A stretch of DNA of 64,000 nucleotides from Gracilibacillus timonensis (GCF_900086715.1 NZ_FLKH01000010.1:372001-436000), one strand, 5' to 3'; positions 18,082-26,420 are shown, numbered from the stretch's first letter. Numbers and translations are program-made. The notes: a model not told the origin generated them from the sequence alone.

Positions 18082-18261
18082 TCCTTGCCAGCTATGCCTC
18101 TTCTTAGCGATTCGCTGTGTTGGGACCCGGGACCCGACCAGCGAGAGCTTAGAAGAGATGGGTCATGGTACGCTGCATGCGCGAATCGACAGCCCTTAAA
18201 GGCTTTATTTTTCCCGATTCGACATGCCTACCTCACCACGACCCCAAATAGCTGGCAAGGA
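18082..18261 (+). ncRNA. Candidate structured RNA in the 3' tail of the IS element
   Basis: The non-coding tail folds into nested, perfect or near-perfect helices. A 14-bp closing stem pairs 18082-18095 with 18248-18261. Arm 1 pairs 18098-18108 with 18147-18157 (one mismatch) and is capped by 18112-18117/18139-18144 and 18119-18124/18133-18138. Arm 2 pairs 18160-18169 with 18235-18244 (one A-C mismatch), then 18175-18179/18223-18227 and 18182-18188/18215-18221. An inner hairpin AGCC-GGCT is followed by TTTATTTTT. Together they form a three-way junction. No coding frame fits. Structure is seen directly; that it acts as an RNA is inference, and the mismatch types do not settle which strand is used. 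Confidence 0.55.
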
Positions 18262-18343
18262 TGGCGGATAAACGGCCTACGTATCATCAGGGTAAGAAAA
18301 AATGACGGACAATTTCGTTTGTCTACTTGACAGATGCATGTGC

Positions 18344-18398
18344 ATCCATTCTTACGGACAAAACTTTGCGGTTTGCTGGTTTTTTGTCCGTGAGATTC
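18344..18398. repeat. 55-bp hairpin repeat, right copy
   Basis: Same stem and flanks as the copy at 16717-16771, with differences only in the loop. It begins 11 bases after the right end of the IS element and about 45 bases past the stop of alkC, whose transcript it might end. Confidence 0.85.
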
Positions 18399-18442
18399 GT
18401 TATTTGCCTTTCTCCTACTGCTTATTATGACAAGCAAGCCTT

Positions 18443-19528
18443 TTAGACAGTTAACTGAAACTCCTGGCTCTGCTTGTCTTTACCGTTTATTCGTATCGTT
18501 AGCCGGTGGAGACCAGCATAATGTTTTCTGGTGGTAAGATTCACAAACTTTTGCTTGCGAATGATCTCTGTTTCGCCCGGTGCAAAAAGTTTATCGGATA
18601 ATTGAAAAATTTTACGGCTTTGTTTCCCATTTGCTTTGACAAAATCAATGGCATATTCAACTCGCAGCTTTTGCACTGTATCAGTCGGATTAATTACTCG
18701 AAATGAAAAAGTCAGTGTCTCTCCTAGGGTCAATTCCTCGCTTGATAAACGGAAGTCTTCCACCACCATCGCCTCCGCGTCAAGATAACCAAATAGCGAT
18801 AACACCTCTGGTTTGCCTTGCTTTAGAAGAGTCCGGCTGCCATGGCGCAAAATCCAATCCGTCTCCTCCCGCTTGCCACGCCATTTTTGAACAATTGTCT
18901 GAACCAAGTCTGGATGATCCTTGGCGATATCATTGAGATTATTAGCGACGCTTTTCTGGACATACTTGGAGGAGTCTGCTTTGAGCTGTTCCAGAATAGG
19001 CAGAATGGCCGAGGGATCTTCACGGAAAAAGGTTAATGGAGCGGCCCAAGGCAATTTGGGACGGCATCCTTCACTGGCTAAACGACGCACATGCTCATTA
19101 TCATGCTTCGACCACTGCCGCATCTGTGCCATCATTCTATCTGGATCATTCTTGATAAATGGTCTTACAGCAAATTCCGCACTGGAACCTTGTGTAAACA
19201 TCTCTAGTGCCTGTATCGAAATCTCCCAATGATCTTGACCGAATCGTTCTACAAAATCTGGGAAAATTAAATAAGGAAAACCTGTACATTGCGGAGCTAT
19301 CCCCAACAAAATAGTAATGGCCTCTGCATAGTCTGCGGGCAAATGTTCACCTATGCTCTCTGTGATCCGACGCATACGCTGTTTCAATTCAAGCGTCTCC
19401 CAATCTGTATGATAAACAGCAGCAAGAAACCCTGCTTGGTCAAAGCTTGGATAAACCTGTGTTATTTTTTCCATCAGTTGTACCAAAAAAGCATGATTAT
19501 AGACCTCTTTTAATGGCTCAGATGACAT
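18443..19528 (-). CDS. alkC: AlkC-type DNA alkylation repair glycosylase with C-terminal Ig-like domain
   Basis: A 361-residue protein. Residues about 1-235 are helical HEAT-like repeats of the AlkC/AlkD superfamily, which excise 3-methyladenine-type lesions without flipping the base. RRLASEGCRPKLPWA and VQKSVANNLNDIAKDHPDLV are typical AlkC stretches. Residues about 255-361 form a beta-rich segment beginning VVEDFRLSSEELTLGETLTF and ending GLHRLTIRINGKDKQSQEFQ. I read this as the Ig-like domain that distinguishes the longer AlkC forms. GGAGTGAG precedes the ATG. The gene stands alone, convergent with the IS element. Confidence 0.85.
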   Translation of the reverse strand: MSSEPLKEVYNHAFLVQLMEKITQVYPSFDQAGFLAAVYHTDWETLELKQRMRRITESIGEHLPADYAEAITILLGIAPQCTGFPYLIFPDFVERFGQDHWEISIQALEMFTQGSSAEFAVRPFIKNDPDRMMAQMRQWSKHDNEHVRRLASEGCRPKLPWAAPLTFFREDPSAILPILEQLKADSSKYVQKSVANNLNDIAKDHPDLVQTIVQKWRGKREETDWILRHGSRTLLKQGKPEVLSLFGYLDAEAMVVEDFRLSSEELTLGETLTFSFRVINPTDTVQKLRVEYAIDFVKANGKQSRKIFQLSDKLFAPGETEIIRKQKFVNLTTRKHYAGLHRLTIRINGKDKQSQEFQLTV

Positions 19529-19601
19529 TTATTTCTCACTCCACTTCCAAAAATGTTATGATAGTATATCGAATAGTCTCTACCATCATACCACGGTTAG
19601 G

Positions 19602-20717
19602 GTGATTATATTGTATACATGGTTAAAAAAACGAACCAAAACACAACTTATAACTGTTTGCCTTTTGTTAATCAGCTGTATTGCATCACTTATCTTTGTC
19701 TATCATAACCACGATTTTTATGATCGCACCATCGTCAAGGTAACAGATGTGACGGAAAGCAGCCAAGAAGAAACGACAGATGAATATGACAACAAAGATA
19801 TTCGTGTCACACAACAAATAACGGGAGAAATCCGTAATGGCGAAGAAAAAGGCGAAACCATAGAACTGACCAATACCTATTCAGAATCCCTCGGGATTGA
19901 ATATCAACTATCTGCTGGCACCGAGATTTTTTTGGCCAATGATGGCAGCTCTATTAGTGATATTAAACGGGATAAATACTTACTCTGGGCGGCATGGGCG
20001 TTCCTGCTTATATTATTGGCAGTAGGTAAATCAAGGGGAGCTCTGTCTGCGATCAGTCTGGCAGTAAATGCAATTATCCTCTCCGTTTCTTTAGATATCT
20101 ACTTGCAAAATGGCAACCTGAGCCTATTTGTCATCAGCGGGATTAGCATCGTGATTTTCACCATATTATCTTTGTTGATGGCCACGGGTTTCAATGAAAA
20201 AACTTATACAGCAATTATTACAACACTAATTGGCACCTTTCTCTCGTTGCTTATTACCTATATTGCCTTGCGTGTAACAGGCGAGCAGGGGTTGCGTTAT
20301 GAAGAGATGTCGTTTCTCACTCGTAATCCGTACACGGTCTTTATGGCAGGCCTGTTGATCGGCTCATTAGGGGCAGTAATGGATGTGGCAATCACGCTAT
20401 CTGCCTCCATTTTCGAGATGTTTGAGAAGAATCAGCGCACCTCGATCGCCACTTTAAAAAAAGCAGGATTTGAAGTTGGAAAAGATATTATGGGAACCAT
20501 GACGAATATTTTATTTTTTGTCTATATCAGTGGATCGATTCCGATGCTTTTACTCTATCTCAAAAATGAATCGCCACTAGGGTTTACCCTGACGATGAAT
20601 CTATCGCTTGAATTAGCTCGGGCATTGGCTGGGGGGATTGGTATCGTGATAACCATTCCACTTGCCATCTATATCTCGATCTTCTTCATCAAAAGAAAGC
20701 AGGCGAGTCTATCATGA
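19602..20717 (+). CDS. YibE/F family membrane protein, long form
   Basis: A polytopic membrane protein of about 371 residues. One transmembrane helix comes first, then an external domain (about residues 35-130, beta-rich, TQQITGEIRNGEEKGETIEL), then six to seven helices with the YibE/F motif GSLGAVMDVAITLSASI and GKDIMGTMTNILFF. Function unknown; nisin-related YibE/F genes are named only by family. The start is uncertain: the frame opens at GTG 19602, and a TTG at 19611 lies closer to the expected distance from TAGGGTG. The stop overlaps the next gene's start in ATGA, so the pair is coupled. Confidence 0.8.
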   Translation: MIILYTWLKKRTKTQLITVCLLLISCIASLIFVYHNHDFYDRTIVKVTDVTESSQEETTDEYDNKDIRVTQQITGEIRNGEEKGETIELTNTYSESLGIEYQLSAGTEIFLANDGSSISDIKRDKYLLWAAWAFLLILLAVGKSRGALSAISLAVNAIILSVSLDIYLQNGNLSLFVISGISIVIFTILSLLMATGFNEKTYTAIITTLIGTFLSLLITYIALRVTGEQGLRYEEMSFLTRNPYTVFMAGLLIGSLGAVMDVAITLSASIFEMFEKNQRTSIATLKKAGFEVGKDIMGTMTNILFFVYISGSIPMLLLYLKNESPLGFTLTMNLSLELARALAGGIGIVITIPLAIYISIFFIKRKQASLS

Positions 20718-21481
20718 ATGTATTAGTATTGCTAGCGATCATCCTATTTTTCTTAATGGCATGGGTTGGCGGGAAGAAAGGAATTAAGTCGTTCAGCGCC
20801 TTATTTATTAACTTTCTGATTGTGATCGCAACGGTATTGGTGATGAATGATCCTGATGCTCACCCAGTCTTGTTAACCATCGTCGCATGTGGATTGATCA
20901 GTGCCACCAGTCTCTTTTTTATCAATGAGATCAATAACAAAACCGTGCTTGCTTTTTTTGCGTCGATTGTCACGATTGTGGCGTTGTTATTCTTTATTAT
21001 TCTGTTGACAGAGCAGTCAATGATACAAGGCTTTGGCGAGGAAGAATCCGAATCGCTGACTATTTTCTCTGTGCACATTGGACTTAACTTCGTTCAAATA
21101 GCGGCCTCGGTTATTATCATGAGTACGATCGGGGCCATCTTGGATACGGCCATTTCCATCACGTCACCTATGCGGGAAATCCATGATCAAAACCCAGATA
21201 TTTCTAGAAAAGATCTTTTTTTGGCCGGCATTCGGATTGGTCGAGACATCTTAGGCACGAGTACCAATACGTTATTCTTCGCCTTTTTCGGCGGTTACAT
21301 GGGACTAATTATTTGGTTTAAGGACTTGGATTACTCGATTGGAGATATCGTGAACGCCAAGGTGTTTAGTGATGAGATGATTACGATACTTATCTCTGGA
21401 ACAGGGGTCGCAGCGGTTATACCCATTGCCGCTGCAATGAGTGCCTATTATCTGACACGAAAAAAGGTGCGCGAGGAATAG
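20714..21481 (+). CDS. YibE/F family membrane protein, short form
   Basis: A 255-residue membrane protein with about seven hydrophobic segments and no external domain. It contains STIGAILDTAISITSPMREI and GRDILGTSTNTLFFAFFGG, which are clearly the counterparts of motifs in the preceding gene. The two proteins probably form a heteromer. The 4-bp overlap with the first gene and the shared terminator after 21481 show a two-gene operon. The transported or sensed molecule is not known. Confidence 0.8.
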   Translation: MNVLVLLAIILFFLMAWVGGKKGIKSFSALFINFLIVIATVLVMNDPDAHPVLLTIVACGLISATSLFFINEINNKTVLAFFASIVTIVALLFFIILLTEQSMIQGFGEEESESLTIFSVHIGLNFVQIAASVIIMSTIGAILDTAISITSPMREIHDQNPDISRKDLFLAGIRIGRDILGTSTNTLFFAFFGGYMGLIIWFKDLDYSIGDIVNAKVFSDEMITILISGTGVAAVIPIAAAMSAYYLTRKKVREE

Positions 21482-21514
21482 ATCGATAAATGCGTAGAGA
21501 GTCTGAAATGGTAC

Positions 21515-21547
21515 AAAAAGGAAGCAAGGATCTCCCCCCTGCTTCCT
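21515..21547. terminator. Bidirectional terminator between convergent genes
   Basis: GGAAGCAAGG pairs with CCTGCTTCC over a pyrimidine-rich loop. On the minus strand the stem runs into TTTTTG, ending the oxidoreductase gene; on the plus strand it follows the YibE/F pair. Confidence 0.8.
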
Positions 21548-21554
21548 TCTATCA

Positions 21555-22553
21555 TTATTTCGTTATGATGTCTTCCAACAATACCCTTTCACCTGTTTCA
21601 TTGGACTTTGCGGCCGCTTGATTCATCACGGTAAGGTTATAGAAATCCTCTGGTTTCAGGCTTGGTTCGGCCGTTTTGTTAATAGCCTGTACCCATTGCT
21701 CCATTGGCATTGGTGCCGAAACCGGGTCTGTTACCTCTTTCCACTCTCCACCTGCGCGCAGGCGTACCGATTCATCTTCTACTATTAACGTTCCTTCTGT
21801 ACCATATAACTCTAACAAGAAGGGACTGCCGCTGGACAAAAAGCTTGTTTCTAAAATACCGATCGCACCAGATTGGTAGTCTACCAATACTGCTGCATTG
21901 TCGTCCACCTCATACTGATCGCTTGTTGATTGTAATACAGCAGATAGCGATCGAGCTGGTCCTGCCAGACGATTACTTAAATAGATGCCATGGGCACCCA
22001 AATCAATTAACGCCCCGCCACCACATTGTTCTTTATCAAAGAAGTGTGGAGGTAACCAGCCTGTTGCACTGTTCTCCGATGGCACAGCCCCATTATGAGC
22101 ATATCGACAACGAATAGTGGTGAGTGTACCTAAAAGACCTTCGTCTAACACCTTTTGAGCACGTAAATAGTAATCTTCTGTTAACCTTGGCAGGGAAACC
22201 ATCAGCTCTACACCTGCTGCTTCAATGGCTTTCATGATTTCCTGATAGTCATCTACGGTAATCGCTAACACTTTTTCCGTAAACACATGCTTCTTATACT
22301 GCGCTGCCTTGACAATCACTTCTTTATGCATATTAGTTGGGGTATCAACGATTACTGCATCAATATCTGATTGCGACAACAACGCATCCAAATCTTCATA
22401 AAAAGGCACCGCTAATTCTTCTGCCCATTGCTTTCCTCGTCCCGGTTCTTCATCCCATACGGCGCTTATCTGGATACCATCATTTGCTTTTGCCTGTTGT
22501 GCATAATCATTGGCATGCACGTGCCATCTGCTTAATAAGGCTACATTTAACAT
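21555..22553 (-). CDS. Gfo/Idh/MocA family oxidoreductase
   Basis: A 332-residue NAD(P)-dependent dehydrogenase of sugar or cyclitol type. An N-terminal Rossmann domain (1-120) contains VIVDTPTNMHKEVIVKAAQ and FTEKVLAITVDD, where K is the usual catalytic lysine of EKP/EKV. A C-terminal alpha/beta domain has GGGALIDLGAHGIYLSNRL with the conserved D-x-x-x-H. The start MLNVALLSRWHVHANDYA has GGAGGAATAAA before it. The gene is a single unit with its own terminator. Substrate unknown; the usual GxGxxG is replaced by a serine/arginine-rich SRWHVHA, which also occurs in some myo-inositol-like branches. Confidence 0.82.
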   Translation of the reverse strand: MLNVALLSRWHVHANDYAQQAKANDGIQISAVWDEEPGRGKQWAEELAVPFYEDLDALLSQSDIDAVIVDTPTNMHKEVIVKAAQYKKHVFTEKVLAITVDDYQEIMKAIEAAGVELMVSLPRLTEDYYLRAQKVLDEGLLGTLTTIRCRYAHNGAVPSENSATGWLPPHFFDKEQCGGGALIDLGAHGIYLSNRLAGPARSLSAVLQSTSDQYEVDDNAAVLVDYQSGAIGILETSFLSSGSPFLLELYGTEGTLIVEDESVRLRAGGEWKEVTDPVSAPMPMEQWVQAINKTAEPSLKPEDFYNLTVMNQAAAKSNETGERVLLEDIITK

Positions 22554-22713
22554 TTTATTCCTCCACTCCTTATGTAAGTTACCTATTTATATTCGCTAAC
22601 CATGAGCTAACTGTAACCCTTTTCACTCATTCTAATCTAGTATAGCAAATCCTCAAAGACTTGACTAATCATAGCATTCAAGAACGGCAAAGTAAGCAAT
22701 AGCTCCAACGCTT

Positions 22714-23901
22714 TTATCCCCACTCTGCCACATGAGACGATTTCCTATACTGCTTATATCGTTTTCTATCCTTAGATTCTCTGTTGTTTCGGTTATGTGA
22801 TAGACTTTTTTGCGAATATGACGAGATATTCAAGAGAATGCCTACTTCTATCATCGTAATCATTAATGAAGATCCTCCATAGCTAACGAATGGCAATGTA
22901 ATGCCGGTTATCGGAAGCAAACCCAAGATCGCTCCTAAATTAATAATGGCTTGCATCAATAACTGAAAAGTGAGCCCAATAGCAAGTAATCTACCAAATA
23001 AATCTGGGGCACGGCGACCGATTTGTACACCTTTCATCATTAAGAATAGGTAAAAACCTACTACTATCAAAACCCCCAAAAGACCTAATTCTTCCGAGAT
23101 AATCGACATGATAAAATCGGTATGCGCTTCGGGCAGATAACCAAGCTTCTGTACGCTTTGCCCTAAGCCTAGTCCCCATACGCCGCCAGTATGAATCGAT
23201 ATATAGGAATTCACCAGCTGATAACCAGCCCCATCTGCATCAGCAAATGGATTGGTGAAAGAAGTGAGTCTTTCCAGACGATAAGAAGATCGGACCGCAA
23301 AAAATATAAACCCTGTTACAGCGAAAGACATTAAAAACAACAGGTAACGATACCGAACCTTGGTAAAAAAAAGCAGGACACTGCAGGAACAGACAATCAG
23401 CGTTGCGGAACCTAAATCAGGTTGTACCAATATCAATCCAAAGACGACTACTAACACGATTAGAGGTGGTATTACCCCTTTACCAAAATGATTAATCAAC
23501 GCCTGTTTACGGCTGTAAAAATAAGCAAAATAGATGAGCAGACTTATTTTGGCTATTTCAACAGGCTGAAATTGAAAACCGCCGAGCCCCAACCACCTTC
23601 TAGAAAAATTACGCTCGATACCTATTTGTGGAATCAGCACCAACACCAGTAAAAGGAGGGTAACGAGCAATAGTACAGGACTCAACTTCCCATATATTCG
23701 ATAAGGAATACGCAACGCTAATAACAAGCATAATAAACCAACGCCCGCCCAGAATAATTGTCTATTGACATAATGGCTGGCATTGTCAAAACGTAGATAA
23801 GCATAAGGAAAACTGGCACTGTAGACCATCACTATGCCAAAAGTGAGGAACAATATAAGTACCACCAATAACGGCATATCTACCTTTCGCCATTGTCCCA
23901 A
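22714..23901 (-). CDS. FtsW/RodA/SpoVE family peptidoglycan glycosyltransferase (copy 2)
   Basis: A 395-residue SEDS protein with ten predicted membrane helices, which polymerises lipid II. Conserved SEDS motifs are seen: RRWLGLGGFQFQPVEIAKIS in the middle, YLPEAHTDFIMSIISEELG in the large external loop (the essential aspartate), and PITGITLPFVSYGGSS near the end. A basic tail (NRNNRESKDRKRYKQYRK) is cytoplasmic. It is the third gene of the operon with the HTH-DUF1232 regulator and another SEDS gene; the gap to the latter is 12 bases. Whether it serves division, elongation or stress growth cannot be told. Confidence 0.88.
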   Translation of the reverse strand: MGQWRKVDMPLLVVLILFLTFGIVMVYSASFPYAYLRFDNASHYVNRQLFWAGVGLLCLLLALRIPYRIYGKLSPVLLLVTLLLLVLVLIPQIGIERNFSRRWLGLGGFQFQPVEIAKISLLIYFAYFYSRKQALINHFGKGVIPPLIVLVVVFGLILVQPDLGSATLIVCSCSVLLFFTKVRYRYLLFLMSFAVTGFIFFAVRSSYRLERLTSFTNPFADADGAGYQLVNSYISIHTGGVWGLGLGQSVQKLGYLPEAHTDFIMSIISEELGLLGVLIVVGFYLFLMMKGVQIGRRAPDLFGRLLAIGLTFQLLMQAIINLGAILGLLPITGITLPFVSYGGSSLMITMIEVGILLNISSYSQKSLSHNRNNRESKDRKRYKQYRKSSHVAEWG

Positions 23902-23913
23902 TCTTCCCCCTCC

Positions 23914-25077
23914 TTACGTTTCCATTCCATTCTCTGAAGAAAATAGATAATTCTTCGTGCGTAAATAAATGCTTTGTACCAAACCTAATGCCAGCATATT
24001 GGTAATCAGCGCACTCCCACCATAACTAATAAACGGCAGTGCAATGCCTGTTACAGGCATTAAACCAATTGTCATACCGATATTTTGAAATACTTGAAAG
24101 GCAAACAAAGCGACAACTCCAACACAAATATAAACAGCAAAACGATCATTCGCTTTTAAGGCAATCACAATAATGCGATAAATTAATAGAAAATACAATA
24201 CGATCAACAAACTGCCGCCGATAAAACCAAATTCTTCTCCAATCACGGCAAAAACAAAGTCAGTATGCGCCTCAGGAACACGTCCGCTCTGCACTTGAAA
24301 ACCTTGATTGAAACCTGAACCTGTGAAATGGCCTGCCCCAATACCCAACTTGGCTTGATCTAACTGATAAGAAAAATTCATGGAGTACTCAGTAGGATCT
24401 AGCCAGCTGTTGATACGGCCTAATTGATGAGGTTTCAAAAAGGTAGAAAGGATGTCCTGATGGTTTTGAAACAAATACCACAAGAAAACCATGCCACCAC
24501 TTATAAGCAAGGTCATACCAGTTAGCAGCTTATTATTCATATTGGATGTAAATATAATAGTAAAAGCTGCCACTGCAATCAAAAGAGCTGATCCCAAATC
24601 CGGCTGTACCAGAATCAATAGGAAGGGACAGGCAATTAAAAGCAGCGCTTTGCCTATCACTGGAAGGCTTTGAAGAAATGACATTTTCTCTGCGCCTGCC
24701 TTTTGAAAAATAGCTGCCAAATAAATAACAAGGATGATCTTCATTAATTCAGAAGGCTGCAACTCCATAAACCCAAGATTGATCCACCTTTGTGATCCAT
24801 TACGCTCTATACCAAAGAAACGGACAAACAATAGTAAGGCAAGGCCTGCCAAGTATAAATAAAGTGCCCACTTTTCTAACAACTCATAGTCAAATTGGGC
24901 GACAGCCAACATCAAGACACCGCTAATGACATACCAAATCAATTGCCTGCTTGCAAAATAAAAAGACTCTCCCCCAGTATACTGTCCCGTACCGCTATAT
25001 ACAGCCGTGACACTAATGAGGAACAACCCAATTAAAATCATCCATATGATGTAATCTCCTGCCGGCTTTTTAAGCAT
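23914..25077 (-). CDS. FtsW/RodA/SpoVE family peptidoglycan glycosyltransferase (copy 1)
   Basis: A 387-residue SEDS protein with ten hydrophobic segments. It shows QRWINLGFMELQPSELMKII, VPEAHTDFVFAVIGEEFG and PVTGIALPFISYGGSALITN, so the invariant residues of lipid II polymerases are intact. It is clearly paralogous to the next gene yet quite different in sequence, so the duplication is old. The RodA-like INLGF/LQPSE pattern favours an elongation-type role. It follows the regulator gene by 12 bases. Two SEDS genes in one autoregulated operon suggest an accessory wall-synthesis module used under particular conditions. Confidence 0.88.
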   Translation of the reverse strand: MLKKPAGDYIIWMILIGLFLISVTAVYSGTGQYTGGESFYFASRQLIWYVISGVLMLAVAQFDYELLEKWALYLYLAGLALLLFVRFFGIERNGSQRWINLGFMELQPSELMKIILVIYLAAIFQKAGAEKMSFLQSLPVIGKALLLIACPFLLILVQPDLGSALLIAVAAFTIIFTSNMNNKLLTGMTLLISGGMVFLWYLFQNHQDILSTFLKPHQLGRINSWLDPTEYSMNFSYQLDQAKLGIGAGHFTGSGFNQGFQVQSGRVPEAHTDFVFAVIGEEFGFIGGSLLIVLYFLLIYRIIVIALKANDRFAVYICVGVVALFAFQVFQNIGMTIGLMPVTGIALPFISYGGSALITNMLALGLVQSIYLRTKNYLFSSENGMET

Positions 25078-25089
25078 CGTTTTCCCTCA

Positions 25090-25686
25090 CTATTTCACAG
25101 ATATCGATTGCAGCACATATTGAATCACTAATGCATCATCTAGATATCCGACTGGAATTAAATAGTCAGGGAGAATGTCTATCGATGTAATAAAATAAAA
25201 CAGGGCGCTACCCATTAATAACAGCTCACTTCTGGGCCTTTTCCCCTCTTTAAATGCAATATACATAGATTCCAGTTGCTCGACCATAGGCCCCTGCCCC
25301 TGTATGGATGATAGTTTTTCTTTAAATTGCTGCAATATTTTTGTTTTCCCTTGTGGTGTATTACTTTTTTGTTGATACTCGGTGATGGTATCTTTCAGGC
25401 GCTCTTCAGAAATATCCTCTACTGGTAATTTCATATCATAAATAATCCCACGTACATGCGCTAAAGAAATAAACGCCTCTTCTGGTTTTTTCTCAACCAA
25501 ATCCGTTAAAGGCAGATCCAAAACAGCAGCTATCGATTGAAGATGCTGCAATGTCGCTTGACGTTTTCCATTGATAATACGAGAGATGGTAGACACGTTA
25601 ATATTAGTTTGCTTTGCGAGCTGACGCATACTGATATTTTGCTCCGCCAATGTTTGTCTGATAACCGTTTGATAGGTTTCCTTCAT
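25090..25686 (-). CDS. HTH (Cro/CI) plus DUF1232 protein, probable autorepressor
   Basis: A 198-residue protein. Residues about 8-65 are a Cro/CI-type helix-turn-helix (MRQLAKQTNINVSTISRIIN). A linker of about 75 residues follows. The C terminus (about 155-198) is a DUF1232 segment, ALFYFITSIDILPDYLIPVGYLDDA, which is a hydrophobic hairpin with the family's D-x-x-PD motif and may contact the membrane. GGAGGAAG precedes the ATG. It is the first gene of an operon with two SEDS glycosyltransferases, and its promoter carries a large perfect palindrome. A membrane-linked regulator of wall synthesis is a reasonable inference. Confidence 0.8.
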   Translation of the reverse strand: MKETYQTVIRQTLAEQNISMRQLAKQTNINVSTISRIINGKRQATLQHLQSIAAVLDLPLTDLVEKKPEEAFISLAHVRGIIYDMKLPVEDISEERLKDTITEYQQKSNTPQGKTKILQQFKEKLSSIQGQGPMVEQLESMYIAFKEGKRPRSELLLMGSALFYFITSIDILPDYLIPVGYLDDALVIQYVLQSISVK

Positions 25687-25716
25687 CCGGCTTCCTCCTT
25701 TTTTACGAATAGCTCC

Positions 25717-25745
25717 ATCTTATCTAGGTGTTGACAATATGTCAA
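25717..25745 (-). promoter_or_regulatory. Promoter of the HTH-DUF1232/SEDS operon
   Basis: Read on the minus strand: TTGACA (25745-25740), 17-base spacer, TAAGAT (25722-25717). The -35 box lies inside the palindrome 25724-25752, and most of the spacer is covered too. Confidence 0.8.
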
Positions 25746-25752
25746 CACCTAG
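25724..25752. promoter_or_regulatory. Perfect 13-3-13 palindrome, probable operator
   Basis: CTAGGTGTTGACA (25724-25736) and its exact complement TGTCAACACCTAG (25740-25752) are separated by ATA. The palindrome covers the -35 box of the operon promoter, so bound repressor would block RNA polymerase. The HTH protein encoded first in the operon is the obvious binder. Confidence 0.8.
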
Positions 25753-25764
25753 TAATAAAAAACA

Positions 25765-25798
25765 CTCCGTTTGGTAAATGTATAACCAAACGGAGCAT
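25765..25798 (-). terminator. Intrinsic terminator after the truncated permease gene
   Basis: CTCCGTTTGGT pairs perfectly with ACCAAACGGAG over a 9-base loop. On the minus strand it is followed by TGTTTTTTATT. Confidence 0.8.
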
Positions 25799-25803
25799 CT
25801 GTT

Positions 25804-26067
25804 TTAACCTTTGACTGAGCCTGCTGCCAATCCTTTGACAAAATATTTTTGTAAGAACAAAAATAACAATGCCATCGGAAGGGTTGCAATAATAGCAGCA
25901 GCTGCTACTAGATTTAAATTATTCGCATTTTCCCCGAAGAAGCTGGACAAAGCTACCGTCATCGTCTGTACGGATTTATCCTGCAGGAAGAAGATCGCGA
26001 ACTGATAATCGTTCCAAATATAAACACAAGCAATGATTAGAATCGAGAATATAATTGGTATAAACAC
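25804..26067 (-). pseudogene. C-terminal remnant of a sugar ABC transporter permease
   Basis: Only about 87-95 residues remain: PIIFSILIIACVYIWNDYQF, then ALSSFFGENANNLNLVAAAA and the end FVKGLAAGSVKG. This is the last third of a MalG-type permease (normal length about 275), including the family's C-terminal K-G-x-x-x-G-S-V-K-G ending. The upstream frame is stopped within about 20 codons, and there is no ribosome site. It retains its own terminator. It is not a copy of either intact MalG in this window, as those end in GITLTGIKG, so another transporter was lost here. Confidence 0.75.
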
Positions 26068-26383
26068 GACATACTTTTTTGCTGGTATGACTTCATTCCT
26101 TGTCCATCACAGCAATTAAAACGCATTCATTAATGTTTATTCGATTTTTTGTTAGACAGTTGAAATAGCAGAATACCCTTTGTACCGTAGCTATCATCTC
26201 TTATACAATGTCTATCATCCTCTTAAACAAAGAGTTTTCTCATTTGCTTCTGAATAACACGGAATAAATAAAATACAACTCTTCAACCTCCTTACATCAG
26301 AAGTACACAAGTGCAGACAATTTAAGATTCAAGAGAGGCATCATTTCAGCAAGTATAAATTAGACTTTCATATATACACATCA
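26068..26383. other. AT-rich region with no recognised gene
   Basis: Lies between the permease remnant and the terminator of the first lacI gene. It contains no frame above background and no strong hairpin. It may be leftover DNA from the lost transporter genes. Confidence 0.5.
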
Positions 26384-26420
26384 AAAACCACTATATCGAT
26401 TGTTCGAGATAGTGGTTTTA
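26384..26420 (-). terminator. Intrinsic terminator of sugar module 1
   Basis: AAAACCACTAT pairs with ATAGTGGTTTT, extended by CTCG/CGAT, and is followed on the minus strand by a T-run. It abuts the lacI stop codon. Confidence 0.8.

Larger units (their letters stand above)
16786..18332 (+). mobile_element. IS3-family insertion sequence, IS150-like group
   Basis: The element is about 1.55 kb with imperfect terminal inverted repeats: left GTAGACAAGTTCGA and right, complemented, GTAGACAAACGA. The outermost bases at right read TGTCAAGTAGACAA when complemented; the left end is less certain. It contains two overlapping frames, orfA and orfB, with a -1 frameshift signal. About 250 non-coding bases follow orfB, far more than usual for this group. 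Both genes look intact. I could not see a convincing short target duplication, so the exact borders are uncertain by several bases. Confidence 0.85.

Noticed and set aside
18079-18330. 83-codon plus-strand frame in the IS tail
   Set aside because: No ribosome site, and the whole stretch is occupied by paired stems; the structure explains it better than a protein.
22714-25077. The two SEDS genes as a recent tandem duplication
   Set aside because: Outside the invariant motifs the proteins differ widely, so the duplication is old or the genes have separate origins.
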